DNA from: Sebastes aleutianus
Lineage: Eukaryota; Chordata; Actinopteri; Perciformes; Sebastidae
DNA length: 64,000 nt
Direction: 5' to 3'
Assembly: GCA_916700875.1 (NCBI GenBank)
Contig: CAKAKS010000013.1
Coordinates: 12,645,596-12,709,595, forward strand
Shown here: piece after piece, positions 1 through 55,069 of the stretch
Layout of the letters: each line of letters starts with the position of its first letter
Numbering within the stretch: the stretch's first letter is position 1
Program-made: the position numbers and the translations under genes
The notes under the pieces: generated by a model
Told to the model about the DNA's origin: nothing
The model's input: the letters and a program-made list of their open reading frames with translations, nothing else
Databases searched by the model: none

Positions 1-176
1 AGATAAATAAAGGTTAAATACTTCTTTACTTTCTTAACTTAATTTCCTAATTGTCAAGTAGAGTTTTACACTATGGTTCAACAGTTTCCATGAAGGAAAA
101 AAAACCTCCAAGGCAACTTAGCAAACTCCATCTGCTGATGGCTCCAGAAAAAACGCATTAAATGTAGAATACACAC

Positions 177-43966
<43,790 letters not shown>

Positions 43967-44300
43967 CTTTGAGGGAATAAAAGAAGGATCCGCGTGCGTT
44001 AACACTCACTAAACTGTCTCTAGTCGCGAGTCATAGCCCTGCGTTCCCCCCTCGTGCACACTTTGAAACAGAAATAATAAGACTTCTTCTTCTTCTTCTT
44101 CTTCTTCTCGGTGTGCTCGTTGCGCTCGCAGAGTCTCCCAGTGGTCCTGGTCCTGGTCCTGGTCCTGGCTGTGGCACCGTGCGCCTCTGCAGTCCTCCTC
44201 TCTAACTTGTTCTGTCCTCGACTTGCAACCAGCCCAGCCGGATCTACTTCCCACACGCTATGGCGCACTGATATCACCTCCACCAACACGCACAACCCAG
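43967..44300 (-). promoter_or_regulatory. col4a5 5' UTR and core promoter region
   Basis: Directly upstream of the col4a5 ATG, GC-richer than the surroundings. It has a (CTT)n tract at 44084-44108 and four GTCCTG hexamers at 44142-44167. No TATA box is evident at a sensible distance on the minus strand. The transcription start cannot be fixed by eye. Confidence 0.4.
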
Positions 44301-45136
44301 CTAAAAGTCACTTTCAGGCTGATTTGCGTGTTAGAATGTGGCGGTACGCTGATAAATCAATGCGCGGCGTTTCAGTTCCACATGACGAGTTGTTTAAAAT
44401 CTCTTTCACAATTAAAAATAGTTTGTTAGGACCTCGCAAAGCGCGGATGGATATCCTTCCTCCTGTGTGCCTCCCCCAATCCTACCCAGCGCCTGAGGCT
44501 GCACAAAAAAAAAGCTTTGACATTAAACCTTTATTTGACATTTTCTATACGCCCGGACATGTTGCATTCCTGCCAGATTATTAAGGGCCAAATACTCATT
44601 CTTGACTCCTGACAGAGGGATGCTGCCGGCAGAATGGAAGTCAAATTTACTTTAAAACTAAAAAACAAGTACATCATCCTCTCCTTCTCATTTTACTGCA
44701 TTCTTCCAACATGGGGTGTGGAGCAAGAGCTGCTCATAGTGTCTATAATATATCAAACTATATGGATGAGATCATCAAAACCTCCTAAAACACACAGGAC
44801 ATTAATACACTGACATTTCAGTTTTTCTTTTTCTTGTAATGTAACATTAAATGTCCGAGATAATAAATCCCGAAAGCACTAAAACACCTAAACTGCAGAT
44901 GATGTCAGTTATTGGAGTTGTAAAGTAATCAGGAGTTAATGATTATTGGTCTGTTTCACAAGTTTCACTCTCAACTTGCATTTTATGTGCTTTAGCTCTG
45001 GTCTCTTGCGGCAATCCGGTTTCACGGGAAGGCGTAAAAATCACCTTTTCGCGTGTCATTTGTACGCCACACAACAAAACTACGGTAACGTCCGGAGTTA
45101 AGTTGAGCCAACAAAACCACTCAGTTTGGCTTATGG
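44300..45136. other. Intergenic spacer between divergent genes, part 1
   Basis: No ATG-initiated reading frame with splice support. The sequence appears single-copy within the window, so it is a candidate for cis-regulatory content. Confidence 0.4.
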
Positions 45137-45643
45137 TACGTGTCCACATGGCTTCGTCCTGTCCACGCTTCCCATTCATTGTCTACGTAAGCAGCCGTGC
45201 AATGCATTCTGGTAGCGTGGCGGTGCGATTCGTCAGACAGAACGTCACGTTAGCCGCTCGTCATTTGCATAATGTTGAGGTCAAGGCTACTTTATGCAAA
45301 TCAGGGCTGTCCGACGCGACTCGCTGCCTCTCAAAACTCCCAAGAAACTATTAAACTAACCGTTGTTGATGTAAAATAAAGACAGACTCAGCAACTGCAT
45401 GGCTTTTTTTTCGCGTAAAATGTTTTCAGAAACACATTTCGGTGAACTATTTTCGTGATATAAGAGAAGAAAGTTTCCAAACGAGCCACCATGTTGGTTC
45501 CAGTTTGAACCCTAGGAGCAGCAGCCCACGAGGGAAAGCGTTCGTTCAATCAGGTGTCTTGTGTTTAGTGGCAGCCCATCAAGTGTCCAATGCTGGGAAG
45601 CGAGGCGATCCCTCACGATAAAAACGTTCCTGTGGACACGTAC
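45137..45643. mobile_element. MITE with GTACGTGTCCACA perfect ends
   Basis: Terminal GTACGTGTCCACA and TGTGGACACGTAC are perfect 13-bp inverted repeats. The interior is homologous to the nested element at 29016-29504. No ORF with a real start. It lies in the col4a5-col4a6 spacer. Confidence 0.75.
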
Positions 45644-45735
45644 GGTACCAAGAGGAAAAACGTCATGGTTGGCCTTAAAATAAGTACGTAATCTAAGTAA
45701 CATACGTACGGAAACAACATAACATAAGTAGCCTA

Positions 45736-46190
45736 CCGCAGTGGTTCCCAACCTATTTTCGTTGAAGACTCCTCTACTTGTATCTAAGAAAAGCTGAGTT
45801 GATGTTCATCAACATAAATAAAGTGTTGACGTCTTGACGTTATTTATTTATTTTTCAGTTCATACCTTGAATACCAATTTACAAATTTACCCGGCTGGTA
45901 AATTGGCAAGCTTGCCGCTTGAAAGTACGATACGATGCAACCAATGCCAGATCATGCAGAGTGGCTGCTGTAAGTTACAGCTAATTGGCTAACTGTTATT
46001 AGATTGCTGCTAGACTGCCCCGTTAATACAGACGTGTACGTCCCTTAGTGTACGTCAAGCAGAACAGCAAACAGGTTTTTGAAAGTGTTATTTTTGAAAG
46101 GCTAAACGCCAACAAATACGGATTGAAGCAGAACATTTTGTTAGATTTTGCTACTGACTAGCAAAAATCTATATTTTTAAATACAAAACA
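45736..46190. mobile_element. hAT-like element fragment (CAGTGGTTCCCAACC)
   Basis: It starts CAGTGGTTCCCAACCTATTT, and 46070-46135 is the reverse complement of 54640-54700 (TGAAAGGCTAAACGCCAACA). The right end is lost. Confidence 0.55.
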
Positions 46191-46199
46191 AACCACTGG

Positions 46200-46820
46200 T
46201 CTCAAACACCGGTCTCCTGGTTGAAAGTCCTGTGTTCGTTGACATTGGACTCGGTACAGACTACACGGCGTACAAATGACACGGCAAAAGCAAGAAAGGT
46301 GTTTGTGTTGCACGCTAAATGCTTTGCGCATTGTCGTGGCATTTATTCGCCTTTTTGTGCGAATGGGCTGTTCATGGGCTTACACACTTATCTCACGGTA
46401 TACAGATCCAGGTGCAGACCAGAATTTGAAGTATCTCATAAACCACTTTTGCAGGGACGGTCCACCCGACACATTCTCACTCCCAACTCGTCAAACGCGT
46501 TGACGAGGTTCCCCTCTTGTATTACTTTTGGACGGACCAGGGACGGCGCGTCAATATGCCTTGTTATATGCATGGTGTCCTTTCAAAATAAACTTCTGTT
46601 TTCACAGGAAGTTAGGTTTAGAAAACACAACCACTTAGGTAGGGTTAGGAAACGGTCGTGGTTGATGTTCACTGATTAACAACTCACGTGACTCACGTGA
46701 CTCACAGGACCGACGATACCGACGACTGACGTGTCAAAATAAGTCAAAGTTACTTTTAGTTTCACATAGGACACAATCAGCAGTCTCCTGGTTGAAAGTC
46801 TTGTGTTTGTTTGACACAGC
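46200..46820. repeat. Unclassified repeat family (CTCCTGGTTGAAAGTC)
   Basis: CTCCTGGTTGAAAGTC occurs at about 46215 and 46790, and in inverse form near 62195. Between them lie GCACGCTAAATGCTTTGCGC and a triplicated ACTCACGTG (46683-46709). It is probably one decayed element. Confidence 0.4.
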
Positions 46821-47105
46821 GCCAACAGCGTGTAGCCAACGTAGCAAAATACTCTCCCGGGGCTGATCTGGCTGGTAAACTGGCTAGCTTGCCGTTGGCA
46901 AATAACTTCATCAAATACCGAGGCTTTGTCACGGCCGTCGGCAGCTTTAGCCCCAGACGCTCCAGCCGTTCCATCAACTACAATATAAACTCAGAAGTAA
47001 CAACAGTAAGCGCTCCAAGAAACTGCACCGGGAGTGACTGTGGTGACGTAGTTTAAAGAGTTTAAAGACACACTCAGGGCGAGCGGCAGGGGAAGTGGAT
47101 GGGTC

Positions 47106-47690
47106 TAAAGGCCCTGACACACCAAGCAGACGGTCGGCTGTCGGACAGTTTGGGGCTGTCAGTGAGCGTCCGTCGCTCTAGTTTTTTCCGCGTGTCCCAC
47201 ACCGTCGGCTCTAGTCTGCCCGTGTTGGAGTTTTTTCGGACGATTCAGCGTGTTGAATCGGCGGCGGAGCCCGTCGGTGAGAGAAATCACTCTGATTGGC
47301 TGTTCAGCTTAAAGGAATCAGTGCACGAGAAGAGAAATGGAAGTGAGGCAACGAGTAAAGTCAAGAGGAAAAACACATCTTCATCTCATCTGATCGTTCC
47401 GACACACGGATATTTTCACAGCGACATGAACATCTGGAATGAAGCTGAGTGAGAGTGGTGAGAAAAAACGGTTGGCCGGCAGACGCTGCTTTGTTTCATG
47501 TTCGTATCATAACAACAGCTTGTATATCCGCCGTCCTCGGTTTTCCGCTTTCCCTTTTTTGAATGATGAATACAGACTACCGCCGCCTGCGGGTGTGGAG
47601 AGTAATTTCCTCTCACGTAGGAGCAGAACGTACGTGGTAGTCGGCCATCGGCTGTAGTCTTTGCGGTGTGTTCAAGTGCAATTATTTGGC
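47106..47690. mobile_element. MITE with GGCCCTGACACACC end
   Basis: The left end reads GGCCCTGACACACCAAGCAG with repeated CGGTCGGCTGTCGGAC. The right part reads AGTCGGCCATCGGCTGTAGT and GCGGTGTGTTCAAGTGC, inverse-like. It is in the divergent-gene spacer. Its frames have no conserved domain. Confidence 0.5.
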
Positions 47691-48780
47691 CAAGACAAAG
47701 GCGACGTGAGACAACGCAACTAGTGACCTTCATCGCCGCTAGTTCTCTGATGTCGGTTTGGTGTGTCTTTACAAACACAAGGCTTTCATTCAGGAGACCG
47801 CTGTTTGTGTCCTGTGCGTTAAGCTTCACTTTCACGTTACAATCAGCTGATCGTTTGTGTCCCGTGTTCACAACGTTCAGTTTCATTTTCACTGTACAAA
47901 CGTAGTAGTTTTAAGCCCAACAATGTAGTTCTTTCCCTAAACCTAACTATAGTGGTTTTGATGCCAAAACCTAATGCGACCCCAAGGGGCGTGACAAAGT
48001 TGTGACTAGTCGGGTTGAGAAGGTGTTTATCTGGCGTTGGTTGCTTCGTAACGTTAGCTGATAAAGAAGTCTAAATTGCAAATAGCAAGCTGGTTAGTAT
48101 CATGGAGCCAATGGTCCAAATAAAATATAGGAACGTTATGACGTATGATTGTAATGTCACGTCACTGTTTCGGTCAATGCCCAGGATGCTCGCTCGCGAC
48201 TAAAGTGCGAGTGCGAGCAATATGATTCGGGCTGCAGTTCACTTAACAGCCACCGGTGTCATTAATAATAAAAAAATTCCAAAAGTTACATAGGCTAGTA
48301 CCTTTACCGTAGACCTATATGACCCTCACACACAGAGCTATGATAATCTTCAAATATATTTGCAGGTTTATGAAGTAAAAAAAATTAAATAATTGTAAGT
48401 TTATTGCAAATTGATGATACACATCAGAAATACAATTCAGCCACAGGAGATTAAATAAAGCTTACTATTTGTTAGCAGACTTAATAGAGTGTAATATGAC
48501 CCCTATATGGTTGATAATGTAGTATAACATAGATAGATAGATGTACTTTAATGATCCCAAACCGGGAAAATATTGAATAAGGTCACTTTAAACAACAGTG
48601 ATTATTGATTAACTAATATTTAAGGGATATTATGGGGGATAGGGTAAAGAAACATGTTCATAAAGGTTTCTAGAAACTCACAATTGAGCATAATGGGAAT
48701 AAAGTCTTTATTTTTTTGCTTTTTATTTTCATGGATAAGAACCAAAGACTTGCTCCGGATAGAAGAGTCTCCTTGGCTGC
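47691..48780. other. Intergenic spacer, part 2
   Basis: 47920-48050 holds more of the TAGTTTAGG-type repeat. 48186-48275 is related to part of the long MITE at 8820-8905. 48532-48560 (TAGATAGATGTACTTTAATG) is a LINE-tail-like piece. No exon. Confidence 0.4.
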
Positions 48781-48946
48781 AACCAAACAGTTTGATGGTA
48801 AGTGAAGGTCTGGAGGCATGAATGAGTGGATGACTGGATGACATGTGTTGGCCCCTCCTCCCCTCTCCGCCGCTGCTCTGCTGCGCTGCTGAGTTGAAGC
48901 GCAACAACCCGGAGAGCGCAGCAGCGACTTCACCGCTGACACTTTG
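48781..48946 (+). promoter_or_regulatory. col4a6: Putative col4a6 promoter and untranslated exon 1
   Basis: A GC-rich, pyrimidine-rich block (CCCCTCCTCCCCTCTCCGCC at 48853) precedes a splice donor TTTG|GTGAGTTG at 48946/48947. CCCTCCCC-type CTC elements are known in collagen IV paired promoters, so the block fits, but exon and promoter limits are inferred. Confidence 0.45.
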
Positions 48947-49114
48947 GTGAGTTGGATAAGCTCTGATTTTTATGATAGAAATCAGCTACCGAAAGAGGGC
49001 TTTACCCGTGCTGGTGGTGTTTGTAATGCGTGAAGCTTTGTATGTGTGTGTGTGTGTGGGTTGTGTGTTGGCGGTGGGACTACTTTATCTCTCTGTTTCT
49101 GTGTCTCCGGGTAG

Positions 49115-49240
49115 ATGACAGGGTTTGTTGGAGCCGTCGATGAGCGCGTTTGAAGAGCCTTGCTGCTGAAGACAAGAGGAGAAGAGAGTCGACCTGTGGT
49201 TCACCCTCTCCTCTGCCAGGCGGAGCAAAATGAAATTCCT
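49115..49240 (+). CDS. col4a6: col4a6 exon 2 (start codon; CDS from 49230)
   Basis: The acceptor TGTCTCCGGGTAG|AT and donor CCT|GTAAGTTA bound an exon that is untranslated up to the ATG at 49230 (AAAATGA, A at -3). It codes MKF and two bases of the next codon. Starting with only a few residues before a split signal peptide is what I recall for COL4A6, whose alternative first exons differ only in the first residues. Identity rests on that and on the head-to-head position. Confidence 0.7.
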
Positions 49241-49366
49241 GTAAGTTATTTCCCTCTTTTGATAACCAAACTTTTATTTCTGTAAAGTTTTTCGACGGAG
49301 AGATTCTATAGTCGCAGTTTACCTGCCACAAAAGTGACTGTGTGACTGTGTTTGTTTCTCTGGCAG

Positions 49367-49412
49367 GTTGTGTGTGATAGCAGTCGCCTTGGCGGTGAGC
49401 TCTGCGCACGGA
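49367..49412 (+). CDS. col4a6: col4a6 exon 3 (signal peptide core)
   Basis: The acceptor TTTCTCTGGCAG|GT and donor GGA|GTAAGTCC frame 46 bases that complete the leucine split from exon 2 and add LCVIAVALAVSSAHG. Together with MKF this is a typical signal peptide ending in small residues. The frame leaves in phase 0. No following exon with the expected PCGG/CSG cysteine cluster was found up to 64000, so the next intron is at least 14.5 kb. Another secreted protein gene remains possible. Confidence 0.7.
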
Positions 49413-50390
49413 GTAAGTCCTCGTTTGCTTATTATATTTCCCTCCTCCAGGTGAAGTGGCTCTCCACTCGGTTTATTTACAGCGCAGATGCAACATAAAC
49501 CATGAAGCACTGACACTGTGTATTTGCTGGACAAGATACTTTTTCCTCAATGTTTTGCGCGTAAATGCCTCAGCTGACCTAATGCGAACAGTTTGAACCT
49601 TTTTAAAAGACACAGCTTGTTGCATTCATTATAAGTGTATTTGTTCATAAGGTGACTTTCATGCATGTTGACCATATCAGAGACTCTGCAGCAGCTCCAT
49701 GCGTCACGTTGTGGGTGTCTTCAGCCATGAGGAGATGCTGAATATGTCCTCTACATATCTTTACGCACACTTCAGTCACTCTTTTGCACTTCTTCTTTTT
49801 GTCATTTTATTGAAACATTATATTATATAAGTGTGTGTCCAATGTTGCACCATTCACGCACTACCCCCGTGTGGATGTTTGTTTTAAAGCTTTGGTGTGA
49901 AGTTTGCATTTCTTAGTATAGCCAGGGGGAGTTCATATTTGAGTGGGCCGCGCACACTCATTATCAATTCAAACCCCGCCCCCTGCTCATGAATATTTAA
50001 AATCAAGAGATTATTGGGGCGACGTGCCTTTTTTCCAAGACACACCTATAATCTACATACTGCAGCAGCAGCAGCAACCAAACTGGGACTATTTGCACCA
50101 CTCAAAAAGTGCATTCTTTATAACCTTTATGTGTTATTTTATTCATCAGTATATCGGGGCTGTTTGAAGGCGTATAAGTGAATGTTAGTTTCTCATTTTA
50201 TTCTCATTTCTTTTTCTAAAATCTTACTTTTAAACTAGAGCACATAATGCAGTGGCAGTTTATTTGTGCAGGATCATTATGAAAACTTTGTGCAGTGAAA
50301 AATGACTATAATATACTCCAAAAACAAACATACTGAACCATGAAAAAAATATCGTATCTATGGCGAGCTGTTTTAACATTTAATAGCTAC
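49413..50390. other. col4a6 first coding intron: nothing seen
   Basis: No further exon, no recognised element. A CAG run (GCAGCAGCAGCAGC) at about 50062. Confidence 0.45.
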
Positions 50391-50394
50391 TGTA

Positions 50395-51375
50395 GACAGG
50401 ATATTCATTAGAGATATCTGCAACGTCATTTAGCCTAGTCAAAACTCTAATTCAAGATATCCCTAATTACATTTTGACCAGTACCATTCAAACTACTTTT
50501 GCCATTCATGAATTGTGGATTGTGAATTGTTGCAGATATCTGTAATGATGTCAGAAGGTGGGGGGCAGGATGGGACGGGAGGTGAAGCTATTCAAACATA
50601 GTATGTCGCTGCCTTGCAGCCGTATGGTTTATAAAGTGTGTCTGGAGACAATAAATCTACAATAGGCTGTTCATTTCAAAGCTCTCGTTGGCCACAGATT
50701 CCTCGATGATGAGCTCTTTCTATTTCATGTCATTTTCTAACTATCTGATCCACAGCGGTCCCCGACCACTCGTCTCACAGCCGGCTGCACATAGAGACCG
50801 ATGTTATGTGTCCAGCTCAGAGGACTAAAGGCTCGTTGTGATTAAAATGAGGTTGTAGCTCGTTGTCTACCTCACTACGGTTAGAAAGAGCCCTCGTTGG
50901 TGTTTTAACAACTTATGAGTTATTGATCCGGGAAGTTTGAATCTGTCAATGTCTTTCCAACTTTACCGAACTATCCAAGTTAGTAAAAGCTTCTTCTAAC
51001 GCTGTTCAGATGCTTTGTTGTGGGCCGATATCCAATGGGAAGCCTTGATGAGCAACGTCATGACAACAACTCTGACTAGTCATAATGACGTTTGAGATAT
51101 CTGTAACCGTTATTTAGGATAGTCAGAACTGAATTACAGATATCTGTAACGGTCGTTTTGACTAGTCACAATGACATTATAGATATCTGGAATAAGAATT
51201 CTGACTAGTCAAAATGCAACTGTAGATATCTCTAATGTTAATTCCGGACAGTCAAGCTTAGCTTGGAGCTAAGTCTTGGAAAGGGAGGAGTGAGCGGAGG
51301 GGAACTCAGTTGGTTGCAATCTGCAACCACACCACTAGATATCGCCAAATCCTACACACTGTCCCTTTAAAGGAG
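50395..51375. repeat. Dispersed AGATATCT / GACTAGTCA repeat block
   Basis: AGATATCT-like palindromes recur about seven times (50408, 50454, 50534, 51090, 51134, 51180, 51225), often followed by GTAA and then TGACTAGTCA at 20-30 bases. The block ends with AATCCTACACACTGTCCCTT, a familiar fish repeat terminus. The centre (50570-51050) is not repeated. Confidence 0.6.
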
Positions 51376-51911
51376 TTTACTGACTCAGCATATATCGTGG
51401 CTTATTCTACTGTCAGGAGTACACAGAATATAAAAATACTGTAATCAAACTGAAGGCTTTGATTACTATAGGGTTTGCTTGGCTCCACAAAATTATGCAA
51501 TATATGAAGGAATCAGAATGCATGAAATAGTTGCAGAATGTAAACAAATTTTATTGTACAAACTGTATAAAAATAAAATAAATAGATATGCCAAAAACTT
51601 TAACATTGCTTCCTTTTCAAACAAAACATTTGTATGAACACTCTAAACGGACCTTGATATTGTGTTATAAAATATATATGATCTATACTGCTATAGGGAG
51701 TTAAAGTTAAGTGTTTTATTGAGACACAGACTGGCCATCTGTGATGACGAGGGTCAGGTTAGGTTGTGGAGAGGAGGGTCAACGCAGCGCTACACTCATT
51801 ACCTCCCACATTAGAATAAGAAAGAGCGGCGGTGCTGTTTGGTGGTGTCATTCAGCCTGATGGGGGGGCAACTTCTTTCTTGTTAACTGGGCCGGATGTT
51901 TGGCTGTGGAT

Positions 51912-52410
51912 GTTTTTATCTGTTCAAAATGTACCTTAAAGGGAGATTTGTCAAGTATTTAATACTCTTATCAACATGGGAGTGGACAAATATGCTGCTT
52001 TATGCAAATGTATGTACATATTTATAATTGGAAATCAATTAACAACACAAAACAATGAGAGATATTGTCCAGAGACCCTCACAGGTACTGCATTTAGCAT
52101 AAAGAATATGCTCACATCATAACATGGCAAAGTCGAGACTCGTGGGTACCCATAGGTTTTCCTCGCCAAAATTTAGCGTACATTTGGAGCGTTATTTAAC
52201 CTCCTTTGTGACAAGCTAGCATGACATGGCTGGTACCAATGGATTCATTAGGTTTTTTCTAGTTTCATATGATACCAGTATCTTCGCTCTAGCTTTAAAA
52301 CGGAGCCCGCTACAACCTAAAAGTTGCGTTAATGTGTTAAATAAATTAGTGGCGTTAAAACTAATTTGTGTTAACGCATTATTATTGAGTAACTTCAACA
52401 GCCTAATAAA
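51912..52410 (-). mobile_element. hAT-like MITE copy (family of 9461-10189), partial
   Basis: Inverted relative to 9461: it contains AAAATGTACCTTAAAGGGAG, ATATTGTCCAGAGACCCTCA and GAGACTCGTGGGTACCCATA. The outer end lacks a clean GGGCTGTCAA. Confidence 0.55.
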
Positions 52411-52601
52411 AATATGAAAGTATCAAAAGTCAAAGTATTCGTTATGCAGTCATGTTCTGATATATATTATTATTGGATTAATATGTAAGTACAAGTACCT
52501 AAAAATTGCACTTGACTACAGTATATGAGTAAATGTACTTACTTACATCCAACAACTGCACAGGTGGTGCGAAATCAACCGTAATCCTTCATCATTGAAC
52601 T

Positions 52602-52668
52602 ATAGAGGGGACTCAAACCCTCAGCCTTAGCAGTGTTAGTGCCTTGCTCTACCAGCCGAGTCACAGGA
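52602..52668 (-). pseudogene. tRNA-like sequence, minus strand
   Basis: On the minus strand GGCTGGTAGAGCAAGGCACT resembles an A box and D arm, and GCTGAGGGTTTGAGTCCCC a B box and T arm. It resembles the plus-strand copy at 16956-17028. Arms are imperfect; it is a relic or SINE head. Confidence 0.4.
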
Positions 52669-52689
52669 AATGACAGTGAGGTTGTGACA

Positions 52690-53985
52690 GAGACGCCGAC
52701 GGGGAAAACATTAAAGCGAATCAGCAGCAGAAAGCTTCCTGCGTCTCAATAGGACTCATTTGATGGAGCTGCATTGACTCTGAATTGACTCCTCCACCCA
52801 CTTCCCACCTCCCTGTTGTTTTGTGTTGTATATATGTGTGTGGGGGGGTGGCTGAGTGCATGGATACATGTGTGTGTGTGTGTTGAGTGACTGACAGATG
52901 AGTTCATTGGGTGGTCTGGGTAGTCGTAACCTTGGTAACCGTGTCTTCGGGTATCGTCGTGGTGAGGCAGTGGTCCAGGCCAGAGTTAGTGTGTGTTAAG
53001 TTAATTACCTTTCTGTGCTTCTGATAACATACGAAACACCTTTATCAGGTGTTCATGTGTATTTCTAGAAAATACTGAAAAATTTCTTTCAGTTCATATT
53101 CCAATAAATTTGGCCCAGAAGCTTGCACACATTAGTATTAACTTGCAACAAAACTGTAATCCAGGTAACCTCTATGTGCTGAGATAAAACCTATTTGTAT
53201 TACATGGACTTTGGTTGATGTAACACAGTCTGGCAGTCATTTTGTTGGACCTCAGCTAGTTTAGCTAGCCAACCATAGTATCTGTTAGCTTTATTTTACC
53301 GTCTAGTCAGCATGTGTAGAAGAAGCCATCTTTAGTAGTGGCTAGGAGTAGCCTGTTAGCATTGTTTAGCTTGTGAGTTTGCTAGCTAGTTATGATACTG
53401 AAGCTGAATTGACTCTTCTCAAGCTACAAACTGCTGCCAGGAGGTTTATTGAGCCACATTAATTTACAGTAAATATGGAAATATGTGTATCTGTTGGACT
53501 ACTTTGCTTTATTTTGTATCATTAGTAATCAAACCTTAACCCACATCATAGCCATAGTCTTTTAGGTAACATTAGCTCCCTTTTCTTAGCCTGGTTGTCA
53601 TAGTGAGGGATTATTTGAACGTTAGCTCAGTCTTTTTGTGAAATGATGTTTCAGTGAACATCCAGAGAGAGGTGTCTGTCGGGGCTGACACAGCTGTTGG
53701 TACAGGGGAAACATCACACTGGGGTGAGGAGGAATGGTGAGGAGAGGGGAGGAGGCATGATGGGAAGGAGAGGAGGGAGTCGAAGGTTGGAGTGAGTGGT
53801 AAACTGGCATTTGTTGGAATGCAATATGGATGGGTTGTACACATTTGTACATACAGTTTAATCTCAGTCTGGTGACAAATGAGGGTTTTAAGAACAAGTT
53901 TGGCACTCTTGGATATGTTGTATGGGCGTAGTTCATGGCAGAAATGGACATTTCTGTCTTGTCTCCTCAGCCAGGTAGACATTGG
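52690..53985. other. col4a6 intron stretch: nothing seen
   Basis: No exon or transposon recognised. Short GT runs near 52830 and 52870; G/A-rich sequence at 53725-53790. Confidence 0.45.
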
Positions 53986-53989
53986 CATT

Positions 53990-54066
53990 TGTAGCGTTAA
54001 AGGACCTTACCAGTGTTTTTGCAAGTTGTATCCCCGCTGTGGGACTAATAAAGGATTATCTTATCT
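53990..54066 (+). mobile_element. LINE 3' tail
   Basis: GTATCCCCGCTGTGGGACTA then ATAAAGGATTATCTTATCTT is a typical fish non-LTR element end with its short tandem tail. Confidence 0.55.
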
Positions 54067-54167
54067 TATGTTGCATTTTTTTAATGCGTGCTATGCAGTT
54101 TTAGATATTTTTCCTACTGTTCCGCTCACCCATTGATTTCCATTTATGTCGGTGTGATATGATAATC

Positions 54168-54266
54168 AATTAGCACACTCTTGAGACTTGCTTGAGACGT
54201 CTAAACCATCATCGTGATCATCGAATCTGCATTATTACATTTTCGTTTTGTGCAAGTGTGCTAATT
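54168..54266. repeat. 12-bp inverted repeat pair in unique sequence
   Basis: AATTAGCACACT at 54168-54179 is perfectly inverted at 54255-54266 (AGTGTGCTAATT), with 75 bases between. The arms contain TAATTA-type homeodomain-like cores. It may be a tiny MITE or a regulatory element. Confidence 0.6.
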
Positions 54267-54372
54267 AATTCTCCTGCAGTACGAAAATGAATAGAAAGCA
54301 ATGGCTGCCAGGAAAAAAGTAAATGCAAATTTGTAAAACACAATAGTTTGGTATGCAAATACATGATGTGTT

Positions 54373-55065
54373 GTAGGGCTACAACTAATCAATTTTGCCT
54401 TTAAATGTCAGAACATAAAGTGAAAAGAGGCCATTATAATTTCCCAGAGTATCCCAAAAGTATTGAATTGCGTCTTTTATCCCAGTGGTTCCCAACCTGG
54501 GGTCTGGGCCCCCCTTTGGGGGGCGCTTAAGATCACAGGGGGTGCGCGAGGATTTGTCTGCCCTGAGGTTGTCAAAATTAGATTAATGAAATGATAGATG
54601 TAGTCAAAATTTCCAAAATTCACAAATTCTTTTTATTTAACGAAATATTCTGCTTCAATGGGTATTTGTTGGCGTTTAGCCTTTCAAAAACAACATTTTC
54701 ACAAACTGTTCGCTCACACACTGATGAGTTATGTTCATTAAAGAAAGTTTATTAAATAAAAAAAACCAAAATCATTTAATACACTGAATCACTTTATTCA
54801 AATTAAGGATTTTGTTTGAGGATTTGTAATTTCTTTAGGGTAATGACGGCAGAAAATATAGGGGGGCTGGGGGCCTCGCATTTTCTTAGATACAAGTGGG
54901 CGGTATTCAAGGAAGGTTGGGAACCACTGTTTTATCCGACCCAACAATACTAAAATCCAAACATATTCAGTTTACCATCATGCACAACAAAAAAAGCATC
55001 AACCCCCCCGCTGTAACCAGCAAATGCTTGATATTTTTTGCTTGAAAAATTAATTTAATTAGCAG
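54373..55065. mobile_element. MITE (TGTAGGGCTACAACTAAT) split by a hAT insertion
   Basis: The left part TAGGGCTACAACTAATCAAT and the right part ATATTCAGTTTACCATCATG, then AATTAATTTAATTAGC, belong to the GGGCTGCAACTAA family also at 58202-58510. The interruption is the hAT element at 54483-54929. Confidence 0.6.
54483..54929 (+). mobile_element. hAT-like element with perfect 8-bp target duplication
   Basis: CAGTGGTTCCCAACCTGGGG and GGTTGGGAACCACTG are inverted ends. TTTTATCC flanks both sides (54475-54482 and 54930-54937), the 8-base duplication expected of hAT transposition. There is no transposase; it is 447 bases long. This is the cleanest insertion in the window. Confidence 0.88.
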
Positions 55066-55069
55066 ATTA

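Noticed and set aside
44111..44584. Plus-strand frame with a hydrophobic, signal-peptide-like N terminus next to the col4a5 promoter
   Set aside because: It opens with GTG, not ATG, and the hydrophobic run comes from repeated GTCCTG hexamers. It overlaps the col4a5 5' region and has no collagen or other domain downstream.
46221..48000. Several 60-160 residue frames between the divergent genes
   Set aside because: They run through MITEs and repeat fragments and show no conserved domain or splice structure.
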